NCBI GenBank assembly: GCA_013365365.1
Contig: JABVXU010000019.1
Location: forward strand, 1-64,000
Source of the DNA: Cruorifilaria tuberocauda
Lineage: Eukaryota > Nematoda > Chromadorea > Rhabditida > Onchocercidae
Length of the DNA: 64,000 nt
Direction: 5' to 3'
Positions within the stretch are counted from its first letter, which is position 1. Each line of letters starts with the position of its first letter. Under the pieces are notes generated by a model, which searched no databases, was not told where the DNA came from, and saw nothing but the letters and a program-made list of their open reading frames with translations. Shown in pieces: positions 49,301 to 58,586 of the stretch. Position numbers and translations under genes: made by a program.

Positions 49301-52300
49301 TTCGAAGCTATTTTATTTTCATAATTAAGAAAAATGTTTCAGATGTGTTACTGTTGGTGGTTCACATCGTCAACGCATAGCTCACGTCTTATGCTCTTTG
49401 TTAAAAAGTGCGGGTAGCTTCAATGGCGCAATTCAACAAATGGTACTCAAATGTATTTTCGACGATGAGATGATTCCCGTGAAGGCAGTGGATGAAGACA
49501 CTTCAATTTGTTTCCTGTCATTTGACATTCCAAGTTTCTTTTACATTTTTCATCTCGCCTGTTTCATTTATAAAGAGACTAAAATATTTAAAAAGAATGA
49601 CTTCCTTTTGAACTATTGCGGAGAATTTATTACCATTACAGATCGTATTTTGCATCCATTCTTTGGTTGTACGCGAAGGGAACGTTTTTTAAAAGTGTCT
49701 TTGTATACTTCCATGGATGAAATTTCGGCTCTGTGTGAGCATAAAAATACAAGCGACTTTCGGCAGCTAGCAAAAATTGCTGTAAGTGTTGCTTCTTCCT
49801 GAAATTTGTTTATTCATTGTAGTTGGAAGGGACAAATTCTTTACTTCATGGTAGAGAAGTAAAATTAACACAAATTTTCGTGCAGAACAGGTTAGTGAAA
49901 ATGTTCATCGAATGGAAGAAATCCTTTCCACTCCTTCAATAATTATGTATTATATTTCAAAAAGTCTTGTGCATGAAATACAATAAAGAATCATGTTAAA
50001 TTTACTGATTAATTTCTGATTTAATGTACAGAGCTTCTCTTATGAATGATATTCCAGTACAGAACCTATAAAAATTATCAAATGAGTTCATTACTTTTCA
50101 GACACCACTGGATGAACTGCAGCACTTCGCATCAGTGATGAAAAGTCAAGGTATGATTTTTAAATAATTTTACTTATAATTCGGATCCGTTGTCTATCGA
50201 ATGAATGTAGTATTTTTCATTCAGACCTGACGACAGCTTTTCCTTCCTTCACTTCTTCACGTTTAATGGTTCGAAGTTACGGTGGTTTAATCGAAATGAT
50301 GAGTGACTGGAAGGTTGGACAATTACTCGGAGATTTATTTGTTTCCGGACGTTTAACATCTTCGGCATGGTAAGCTTTAGTTTTTACTTTTCTACTTACA
50401 AACTGGTAAATACTTTGTCAAAATATTCCTAAAACAATAAAATAATAATTCAGTTGGTTGAGTTTTAATTAAATTGCAGTAATAATAATTGTAGTGATAA
50501 CGATGGCTGTAGTAATTCTGTATAATAAAGCCTGTAGTAAATGTTCAAATGTCAGGTTATTGAAATGTGGAATGAATTTAGTATGCTCTGCAACACATGA
50601 TAAAATCCAGACGGTATCGATCAATAGAGAGAAAATTGCATTTGTTGATCTGTTTTTTACTTTTCTCTTTATTCTTTTTCCATCCAATACTTCATTTCTA
50701 ATTTTGACGAGAAATTAATCACTCTTATTCTAAGTCATTTTTTTTATAGGAAACAAAAAATAGCCGGTGGTGATACATCAAAAATAGCAGTTGAAGACAG
50801 TGCTGATGGTTATTATACTGTTGCTCTTTCATTTACTCAGCGCTCAGGTTTACCCTTAGCTCTTTGTCAATTGCAGTGATAACTTAATTCATCCTGTCAG
50901 TATCCTAACTAAATGAACAAATTAAAATAAACGAAACTAGTGATGAAATATTGTTAGCTATGTTAGCTACTTGAGAAGACTAACATTTAGTTTTGTAGCT
51001 GTGAGGAGAGATTTTTACACTTAATTTGTCAATTGATCCATGCTACGAATATAATCTTATAACCAGTTCGCATAATTTATGTTCATTTATGTTTATTGTT
51101 TACTACACACTTTTAAACCACTTTCGTGTTTCTTTTGGAATTGACGATTATTTATTGATCAGTTGAACTGTTTTTGGCAAGGTTATATATCAGGCATATT
51201 TCATTTATATACTAATGACCTTGAATTGATGATTTTGCCTTATAAGCAGCAGTCAAATAATCATCGATCATTAAAATACGTTTGTATAAATGAAAAGGGG
51301 AACGGTTGTTCCAGGTTTGACAGGAGGTGCTAATGCTGTGGAATGTCATAAGCCAGAACAGACAATAACGCTTATGGAACAGACATCAACCTTACAGTAT
51401 TTTGCACGTGCTAGCGGTCTCGCACTTTTAGCACTTCATTTGCAAGTACATCATCCATCATTTAACGTTCCTCCAGTCATTTCTTCATCCAGGTTTTATG
51501 TCTTTTTTTATATTTTGCTAGCGAAAAATTAGAGTTTGATGGTCTGCAGTTTAGGATTTCGGAAGGGAATGTTACCAACTTACCAAACATTCGTAACCAA
51601 CTTCTATGTATTGCCGTATATATGAAAAATTGCTTAAAATAATGAAGAAGGAATTTTCGAAATTTTGAAAATTCACTTTTATTGTTCGTAAACCATGAAT
51701 TTCCATCTACGTGAAATGAAATGAAATGAAATGAAACTTTCTCATTTCATGTAGATGAAAGATAAAAAGTTTAAAAAAAGGTAAAAATTTGGGAGAGAAA
51801 TGAAAGAATGAAAAAAATCTGGGCGTAGAAATATTTGAACAATTTTTTATCCCATTTCTTCTGTTGTTTTTAGTTTAATATTGTTAATATGATTATTAAA
51901 TTATTATGATATAATATAAAGATCGAACTGTTTTAGGGATTCTAAAGGGCAATCAGCTGAGCAACGGTGGTTGATAGATTCATCAGAGACTGTAGCTATG
52001 AACGAAATGTTGTCATCCAGTTATGCCTACCCAACATCAATTTTCTCTTCATCTGATTTATCAGCGGGAGAACAAATATATAGTACTTTATATGTACCTG
52101 TTTTTGGTAGTGAAACCGATTTGGGTCCTAGCTACGAAGACTTTGAATATATCGATTCAGCTGCTCCGGGCGAAGTGAAAGGATGGACATATTGTCCTTT
52201 ATTCTCTCAAACAGATAATGTGGGGAGTCATGCAGCGGTTAGTTCTCATTTTCAGTATTTCAATTATAGCTTTTTAATTGTCATGCTCAACTGAAATCTT

Positions 52301-55300
52301 TGTAACAAAAGTAGAGATTTATACCGACGATTTTCAATTCTATTTAGCCTAAAAAACTGCAAAAAATTGGTTCGCAGTCGTCGAATCAAGCTCTGTCACC
52401 ACATGTGGTCGTCGCTTTTAGCTTATTCTTAAAACTGGAAGGTTATGCCGAATTACTGGTAACATATGATCGCAAACGTGCTAAAGGTCTTTTGCGACTT
52501 GCGATGGGCGTCATCACTACTGAAAGTAATATTCCTTTTCATTTGTCTTTTTCCCTACTAAATATTTTCCATGATAAACGTAAATCTGGAAGAACGTTGT
52601 TTCTTGAAATATTTTCTAAAGCATTTTTGGCACAATCCGTGGATTCCGCACTATCAGCAGTAATAAGTTTTTGTTCATATTATGGAGTGTAAAAAGAAAT
52701 CTGAAATTTGGAACGATAGAATAGTTTCTTGGAAACCACCTTTACTTTATCGGATATCGATTTTATAAGTTGCAGCATCGCTTGTAAATAAACCGCAAGT
52801 GTTGAAACCAAGTATATTTCACGGAGCTACTCAATCACAATCCCAATCTCAGTCAAAGAAATTGGAGTATGAAAATCTTGGTTTATTGCCTTTTGTTGTT
52901 CTAGAAGAACTATTCAACAAATATTTACCCTCTACAGCTGCCGGGAAGTAAGTTATTATCATTATCATTATTGCGCTAAATGAGTTAAAGATCAAAAACA
53001 GAAAATTCGTTAATATGAAATAAAAAACTCAACATTCCTAACGTTATTGTTGTTTCAAACCGATTTTTTTTCTAGTTTTTCAGAAATCTGGACCGAAGTT
53101 AAGATTTAATAATTTTCATCCTGCTCTTCTACCTCGGTGGATATTGTTTTCACTTTTAGCAAATCTTCCAGGCGGGAAATTTAGTGGAATTCTGACTAAA
53201 ATTCTGAGAGCTAGTGAAATATTTTTAAAAAAATTAACAAAAACGAAGGAGTCAAGTAACAGAGGAGATGAAAAAGGAAGAAGTTAGAAAATAGAAGAGG
53301 AAAAGAAGAATGTTACCGCTAATGTGACAGGCTACTTCATATGACCAATGAATAAAGTTGACTTAGAATAGCATCATTATCATTATCATTTGATGCTGCA
53401 ATCAATTTTATATTTTAAGTAATTTTCATGAAATTGTTTATTATGACCATCAAATACATAATTGAAAACACAAACAGTACAGAACGTTGCCTAAAATTGA
53501 CTTACACCAGCCTATGCTGCAGGTCCTTACGGGAAGCTGCAGTCACCAATGGCGTTTTGGATGTTTTATTGGATTGTTTGGCTCATTACACTCATCAAAA
53601 ACATAAGGAAAGGTCTATTCGGTCGTCATCTGTTCCTCCGGTTCCTGAGACGGTAAGCACATTTTTATGCAAAATATACGTTGTTCAGTGTTAATTTTTG
53701 TATATGGCTTTTGTGCAGGCTGTTTTGGTTGAACGGTTATTGAGAGGCTCGATGGAACAGGAACAATCGGCGGTTGAAGGAACCAACCTATTAGCGGCAG
53801 AAGAACGTATGAATAGTACTGGACCAGCAGTAAGCTCTGCATCTAGTGTTATGCAACAACATAGTTTTTGGGCCAAAGGTACTGGTTTTGGTAGTGGAAC
53901 TACACAACAACAGTGGAATGTTGGCTTGCATGTCCTAAAGCGAAAACAGGACGAGCAAAATGTAACTCATCTGTTAAGGGTATATTTCGTTTCTTTGGCA
54001 AGGAATTGCGATATTTTGTTTTCTGCGCGTATTGTTATAGATTCTTTTTCTTTTGAAGTGTGAAGTCGTAGAATCTGCAGCTCAATGATGCAGTAAATAT
54101 CAGCCCTGTCACTTTGTGTAGAAAACGATTTGACGAGCAACTTATGCTAAAAAAAGATTTATAGTAGTTTTACTACTCTTTCATTTTTATATTTTCGGAG
54201 ATATTATGAAGGATTTAAGATTCTAAAATTTTGTAACTTACTTTATTACGGCAAATTGTAGGTACTTTCAAGCTTTATATATCCTAAAATTAACGAACAT
54301 TTGGAAGCGGAAAAGAATCGGGATATCAGTGGAGGTAATGTAGTTGCTCCACAGGCATCTCTGGATTCAGAAGATACTGAAGTACATACCAGAAACCAAA
54401 GTATAACACCGTTGTCTATGTCAGGTAGCATTTTAATTGCTTCGTGACTCTGTTCGAGAAATTTCATTTGTTTTCCAGCTTCTTTTATCGACATTTTTAT
54501 TCTTTCTCGTAACTATGATCTTTTCCTCTTGTTAAATTCACTTGAAATATTTTTTTAGATTCGATGCCAGGACTTTCATTGAGACTCAGTGAATCATTTA
54601 CTTCAGCTATCTCATCAACTGTAAAATGGTCCTTAAGTTCAATTGTAGTTAAAATGCTATCTCGCTCTTGTTTATTGCCAGCTATTTGGGCATATCTTAG
54701 AAATGATTCTGGTTTGTCTCATTTTCCACATAATACAGTTTTTTTTATAAATAATCCAGTAGTTTTCGTCATAATATTATTCTTCTGCAGTTTTCGATCA
54801 ATGTTTTTCATTTCTCTGATCTCACTTTAAAAAAATTTTAATATGCTTTTTTGGACTGTTGCAGTTTTGGATATATCTCAACATGTGGAATTGTATGAAT
54901 CAGTTATGTACATAGTAGCTGCACTGGCGTTGAGTCCAGAGACAACTCGCAAAAAGGAAGAGGAGGATGAGATTACTGCGTTGCTTTCTGAACCAGAATC
55001 AGGGTACTCAATGAATGCAATGCTAAAGAAACTGTTCGATTGCATTTCTGCATATCTTACTAGACTTGCTGTTGAATCAAACGAAACCAGATTACAAAAG
55101 TAACATTTTATTAATGAATGTCATGATGGAGATAAATTTGATAATGACAATTCTGGTAAATATGAGTTGAAAAATTATCTTGTGGATATATATATATATA
55201 TATTAATGATGAAAATAATAATATTGGTTTTGTTATTGATAGACTAAAAAATTTGATTTAAGGAAGTAAAATCTTTAGAGAATAATTCATTTCTGCTTAA

Positions 55301-57957
55301 ATGTTGGACACTGAAATGGAAAATTCTTAGCCAGTGAGTGTTTAGTGAGATAAAGAGTTCCAGCATTACTAAGAAAAATTTTTGAATGATCTTTCACTTA
55401 AACATATGTTAATTGGAATTATACTTTTTTAGTTTAAATATCCAACAAACTGCGGAAAATAATGATGAATCAATACAAACTCGCGAAGAAGGTCTCATGC
55501 GGCTTGCACCGCTGATTACTGCAGTTTGTGTGATTCTTTCGAAACGTAAATTTTTATTATTTTTGTAATTTTATTCATTTTGTGAATACTTTATAAAATA
55601 TTATGGAAAAAATTTCACTCGTATTTTATCAATTTAAATCATTTTGTTGTTTTCCTTAATCAATCAGCTTAATGACGAGTAATCATTGCTTTTCAGCCGT
55701 AATTAATTCCTTCACCGTCTTGTAGTTTATAACGGAAGCTTTTATAGGAGTGAAAGAGTTACCTGTAAAATCACAGAATATTGAAAAAGATGCGGTTACT
55801 GAAGAAGAAAGATATATGAAAATTATGAAACCTTTACAGTTTGGTTAGCGATTCACTATTAATCAATTACATCAATTCCATTGCTTGCGTTTAAATTCAT
55901 ACCAAATTGCAAATTTGAATATGTAGTGGTTATTAATTATTTTCCAGAAACAATATCATTCTTCGCAGAGGGTTCATTCATTCCATATCATTATGAAAGT
56001 TCGCTTTCCTCTGTTGGCACTAGTACTTCGATGGGAAAGCGTACCAGACGTTTGGCGCAAGAAATTGTTACATTAAGTAATTCACTGCCATTGAGTTCAA
56101 GTAGCTCTGTTTTTGTTCGTGCTTGTGAGGAACGACTGGATGTCATGAAGGTATGCCCTTGTTTTCGTTGAAATTTCCGAATTGGAATTTTTGAATTTTC
56201 TTTCCGGTTATTTTTTATAACTACAGTACAATATTATTCAAAAAAAGGGGAATTAAAAAAATAATTATATGTGTTACACGTCGAAAAGATAACAAACATT
56301 AAGCTCATAATGCTAGTGCAAAGAACAGTACTGTCCACATTTCAATTAAGTAAGTTTTGTTGTTTGTCTTGTAACTGTGTTATTTCGAGTATTCGATAGG
56401 TACTGATTACGGGTCCAGCAGATACACCGTATATGAATGGATGCTTTGAATTTGATGTTTGGTTTCCAACCGATTATCCAAATTCACCTATGCATGTTAA
56501 CCTTGAGACAACTGGCAATCATACAGTTAGTTTTGTTGATGATTTCTGCTGTAAAGTGAAATTTTTTAATCAAAATTGCGAGGTTATTTACAACTTTTTA
56601 ATATTAGTTTTGTCTCCAAAATATATCAGCACAATTGTATGAATTATAGGTTAGATTCAATCCTAATTTGTATAATGATGGAAAAGTATGCTTGTCAGTA
56701 CTGAACACATGGCATGGTCGACCTGAGGAACGATGGAATCCGGAAACCAGTAGTTTATTGCAGGTATAAAATTAACTGTCAACACGTTCACTTGTTAAGC
56801 TTTTATTAAGTTTTTTTCACTTAATATATCTTTTTATTCAGTTATTGATCCCTAAAGTGTATTTTTAATCAAAAGATGTTTCTCTGTATCCTGATTTGCA
56901 TAAAATATTTTTTAAGGTGATCGTAAGTGTGCAATCTTTAATCCTAGTAGCGGAACCGTATTTTAATGAACCAGGTTACGAAAGATCAAAATGTACTCAG
57001 GCAGGACAACAAGTATGCATTTCATTCTATTCTTATTTATTTTATGGTTACTTTTCTAAGCGAAATTTCTTTCCATCAAATTAGTGAGTTACATTAGACA
57101 TGGCTTTCCCTGTTTGCTGAGTTTTTATTTTTTTTAAATCTAACTTTCCCTTAATTTTTAAATTATCTGGTATAGTAAATTTTCATTAATTTTTAATGAA
57201 TTTATATTAGGCGTCGAGAGATTATGATGCTAATATTCGACAAGCAGTGGTAAAGTGGGCTATGCTTGAGATGATACGACATCCTCCGCCAGCTTTCGCA
57301 GATATCGTAAAAAAACATTTCTGGCTAAAACGAAAGGAAATATTGTCACAGGTTTCTTCCATAATTTTTGGAGAATCTAATCTAAATTGTTTATTTTGAC
57401 AATGAAACCAAGCATCTCAAGAACCCAAACTTAAGTTTTTTGGCTATTAAGTTGCTGTCATCAATCTAAAAATCGAGAGTCCTCTCACTGTTGTTCTTCT
57501 GAGCAACTTATACTCATGTGTTTGAATTCTATTATTTTAAGATATCGAAATGGATTTCTGAGATGGAACAAACAGTAAAACAACAACGTGGGAGTGGAAG
57601 GAGCATTCACGGTCACCTCGCTTCCTTAAAGGTGTTTTCGAACATTCCAAGTTCCTAAGCATTTCATCTATTTAGCTAATTTGGATGTCTGTATATGTTC
57701 TTGGAAATTTGATTTGTTTTACTGAATTGATCGTTCAGAGGCATGCTGCTGCGCTAGAGGATGAATATCGACGAATGGAGTGTCCTGCAGATCTTCAGAA
57801 TACAAATCTCTCACCCACTCGGCGGGCAAATATCCCTGAAAACATACAAGCAGATCTAACGATGAATGAGCAACAAGCACAAAGCCCGGATGATCCGGTA
57901 CAGATACCTCACGATAGTTTGAAGAGCCTGTCAGTGATGAAGATTCTTAAACTATGA
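16305..57957 (+). CDS. BIRC6: BIRC6 / BRUCE (giant BIR-domain E2/E3 ubiquitin ligase)
   Basis: BIRC6 is a very large, Golgi/endosome- and midbody-associated hybrid E2/E3 enzyme. It ubiquitinates caspases, SMAC/HtrA2-type antagonists and LC3, restraining apoptosis and autophagy. I could chain about 110 exons (coordinates in the block entries), about 15.96 kb of coding sequence or roughly 5,300 codons, somewhat longer than the 4,857-residue human protein. The order of conserved blocks matches the human protein from end to end: N-terminal beta-propeller, BIR, discoidin-like modules, long helical scaffold, UBC. The start at 16305 ([13 protein letters not shown]) is the first ATG that joins in phase to exon 2. 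The stop is at 57955-57957. The total length is a multiple of three. Junctions I consider uncertain are exon 34/35, the ends of exons 38, 50 and 67, exon 52, exon 59/60 and exon 83/84. Identity is beyond doubt; individual small exons are not. Confidence 0.95.
17837..17859 (+). repeat. 23-nt exonic repeat, copy A (encodes INMPPR)
   Basis: Identical over 23 nt to 20261-20283, with a further 4-nt match after a 2-nt difference. Both copies lie in BIRC6 coding exons (exon 5 and exon 14) in the same reading frame, giving FINMPPR in each. Copy A sits at the 3' end of exon 5, with the GT donor following at 17862. Confidence 0.9.
18303..18825 (+). other. BIRC6: BIR domain of BIRC6
   Basis: The domain is spread over exons 7-9 (18219-18349, 18421-18549, 18750-18975). 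It begins [19 protein letters not shown], continues [17 protein letters not shown] and ends EHERHSPKC. The zinc-binding spacing CFSC-x16-H-x6-C is intact, and the glycine and tryptophan signature residues ([14 protein letters not shown]) are present. In the family this groove recognises IAP-binding motifs of caspases and SMAC-like proteins. Nothing visible would prevent folding. Confidence 0.95.
20261..20283 (+). repeat. 23-nt exonic repeat, copy B (encodes INMPPR)
   Basis: Second copy of the element at 17837-17859, located inside exon 14 and reading [12 protein letters not shown]. The human protein shows no obvious repeated peptide at the matching places, so this may be a lineage-specific internal microduplication. 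Confidence 0.9.
23220..34663 (+). other. BIRC6: BIRC6 exons 22-53: first discoidin-like modules and scaffold
   Basis: Exons: 23220-23403, 23629-23814, 24005-24116, 24269-24389, 24600-24721, 24940-25027, 25353-25541, 25768-25893, 26050-26070, 26145-26292, 26570-26743, 26917-26992, 27099-27305, 27801-27836, 28058-28228, 28327-28433, 28542-28607, 28672-28828, 28954-29132, 29426-29567, 29711-29925, 30064-30222, 30648-30865, 31026-31197, 31592-31762, 31830-31945, 32095-32152, 32520-32679, 33203-33372, 33931-34084, 34286-34326, 34562-34663. Anchors to human BIRC6 include [54 protein letters not shown] and [18 protein letters not shown]. Exon 34 could instead end at 27322, but the end at 27305 keeps phase with the 36-nt exon 35. 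Exons 30 (21 nt), 35 and 52 (41 nt) are microexons supported mainly by phase. Confidence 0.78.
29426..30222 (+). other. BIRC6: Discoidin-like (carbohydrate-binding-type) module of BIRC6
   Basis: Exons 29426-29567, 29711-29925 and 30064-30222 encode [49 protein letters not shown] and [20 protein letters not shown]. This is one of the best conserved internal blocks of BIRC6 and has the alternating hydrophobic beta pattern of a discoidin/CBM-like sandwich. The fold assignment comes from general knowledge of BIRC6 structures. The conservation is seen directly. Confidence 0.75.
34899..43895 (+). other. BIRC6: BIRC6 exons 54-76: central helical scaffold
   Basis: Exons: 34899-34947, 35085-35272, 35454-35544, 35819-36040, 36203-36329, 36443-36574, 36613-36865, 37249-37396, 37473-37688, 37831-37922, 38110-38250, 38617-38756, 38887-39101, 39318-39457, 39753-39851, 40117-40244, 40538-40632, 41024-41154, 41403-41522, 42218-42319, 42621-42760, 43001-43215, 43692-43895. 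Conserved anchors are [47 protein letters not shown] and [19 protein letters not shown]. The join 59/60 implies a 38-nt intron with a weak acceptor and may be wrong. Exon 67 may end at 39457 or 39469. This is the poorly conserved middle of the protein, dominated by amphipathic helices. Confidence 0.72.
44795..53979 (+). other. BIRC6: BIRC6 exons 77-98: second discoidin-like module and C-terminal scaffold
   Basis: Exons: 44795-45001, 45167-45306, 45411-45529, 45976-46190, 46327-46529, 47671-47789, 47842-47889, 48068-48222, 48553-48687, 48891-49119, 49343-49509, 49642-49781, 49823-49894, 50102-50150, 50225-50369, 50750-50847, 51315-51492, 51937-52237, 52348-52666, 52776-52947, 53523-53652, 53719-53979. 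[20 protein letters not shown] and [12 protein letters not shown] match the human discoidin-like block. [18 protein letters not shown] is almost identical to human. The 83/84 join uses an AT|GTATAA donor and a TTTTTAAAG acceptor, the only in-phase pair I found. The introns at 43896-44794 and 46530-47670 are long and contain nothing I recognise. Confidence 0.78.
51704..51757. repeat. Intronic inverted repeat around a GAAAT pentamer run
   Basis: Left arm 51704-51719 (CATCTACGTGAAATGA) pairs with right arm 51742-51757 (TCATTTCATGTAGATG) at 15 of 16 positions. The loop holds further GAAAT/GAAAC units. It lies in the BIRC6 intron between exons 93 and 94. Confidence 0.85.
54262..57957 (+). other. 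BIRC6: BIRC6 exons 99-110: C-terminal region and UBC
   Basis: Exons: 54262-54424, 54559-54711, 54865-55099, 55433-55545, 55748-55843, 55948-56150, 56400-56525, 56650-56763, 56917-57012, 57211-57351, 57542-57631, 57739-57957. Exons 100-101 match human at [17 protein letters not shown] and [12 protein letters not shown]. Exons 104-108 hold the E2 domain. Exons 109-110 carry a charged helix ([16 protein letters not shown]) and end with a short tail [10 protein letters not shown]. All junctions here are phase-consistent with good splice signals, so this block is the most reliable part of the model. Confidence 0.93.
56043..57351 (+). other. BIRC6: UBC (E2 ubiquitin-conjugating) domain of BIRC6
   Basis: Exons 104-108 encode [75 protein letters not shown] and [17 protein letters not shown]. 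The active-site cysteine is in [13 protein letters not shown], codon at 56689-56691. The segment before it (FNPNLYNDG) is the BIRC6 version of the E2 HPN region. Every hallmark of the human domain is retained, so catalytic competence is expected. Confidence 0.95.
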
Positions 57958-58586
57958 AAGCTTTCACTGTATGTTTTCCGTGAGAAATCTCAAAGTTTGA
58001 TAGGTAGGTAACGAAATGTACTTCTCTGAGAGATTTTTTCATTAAAACAAAATTCCAGAAAGTTGCACGAAAAAACTGCGGAAATTGTATAAGAAAATTA
58101 CACAGTATCCATCATATACCCTCCCCCTGTTTGCATCGTTACGCAAAACCAATTTTACGTCACTCATACCACTTATTTTTTCACTGCTTCACAAAGTGGA
58201 CAGTTTTTTTATGTATCCCAGGATTATTCTTTGTGCTTTTTACTTTTGTTCGTATGTGTAATCATACTGTCATATTGTTTTTTGAAATCTTATTAATTAT
58301 GTAAATATTAAACAATGGAAGAACCAAATGAGATGGGGCGCGTATAGAAGTGCTACATTGAGTACCATCTTCCCTTTGTTTCATGACTTTGACAAGCGCA
58401 GTATTATGTTAAAGCATATTTTGTGCAGAATTTCTTTTATCATTAAAGTTGTTCTTTGAAAATCACCGCTGAAATAGTACTTTCAAACATTTTTCGTTCA
58501 CTGTTTGGCACACATCGGGAATTTTTTGATTCAAAAATTCATATATTCTATATGTGTCGTTGATACTATTTGGTCTCCGAACTTAA
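57958..58586. other. Convergent 3' spacer between BIRC6 and XRN2
   Basis: 629 nt separate the two stop codons of oppositely oriented genes, so the 3'UTRs must end here and may overlap. For BIRC6, ATTAAA variants of the poly(A) signal occur at 58041-58046 and 58307-58312. I see no canonical AATAAA on the minus strand for XRN2. No other gene-like content. Confidence 0.6.

Noticed and set aside
50494..50718. Open frame in the intron between BIRC6 exons 91 and 92
   Set aside because: Exons on both sides join in phase without it, and the peptide has no match in BIRC6.
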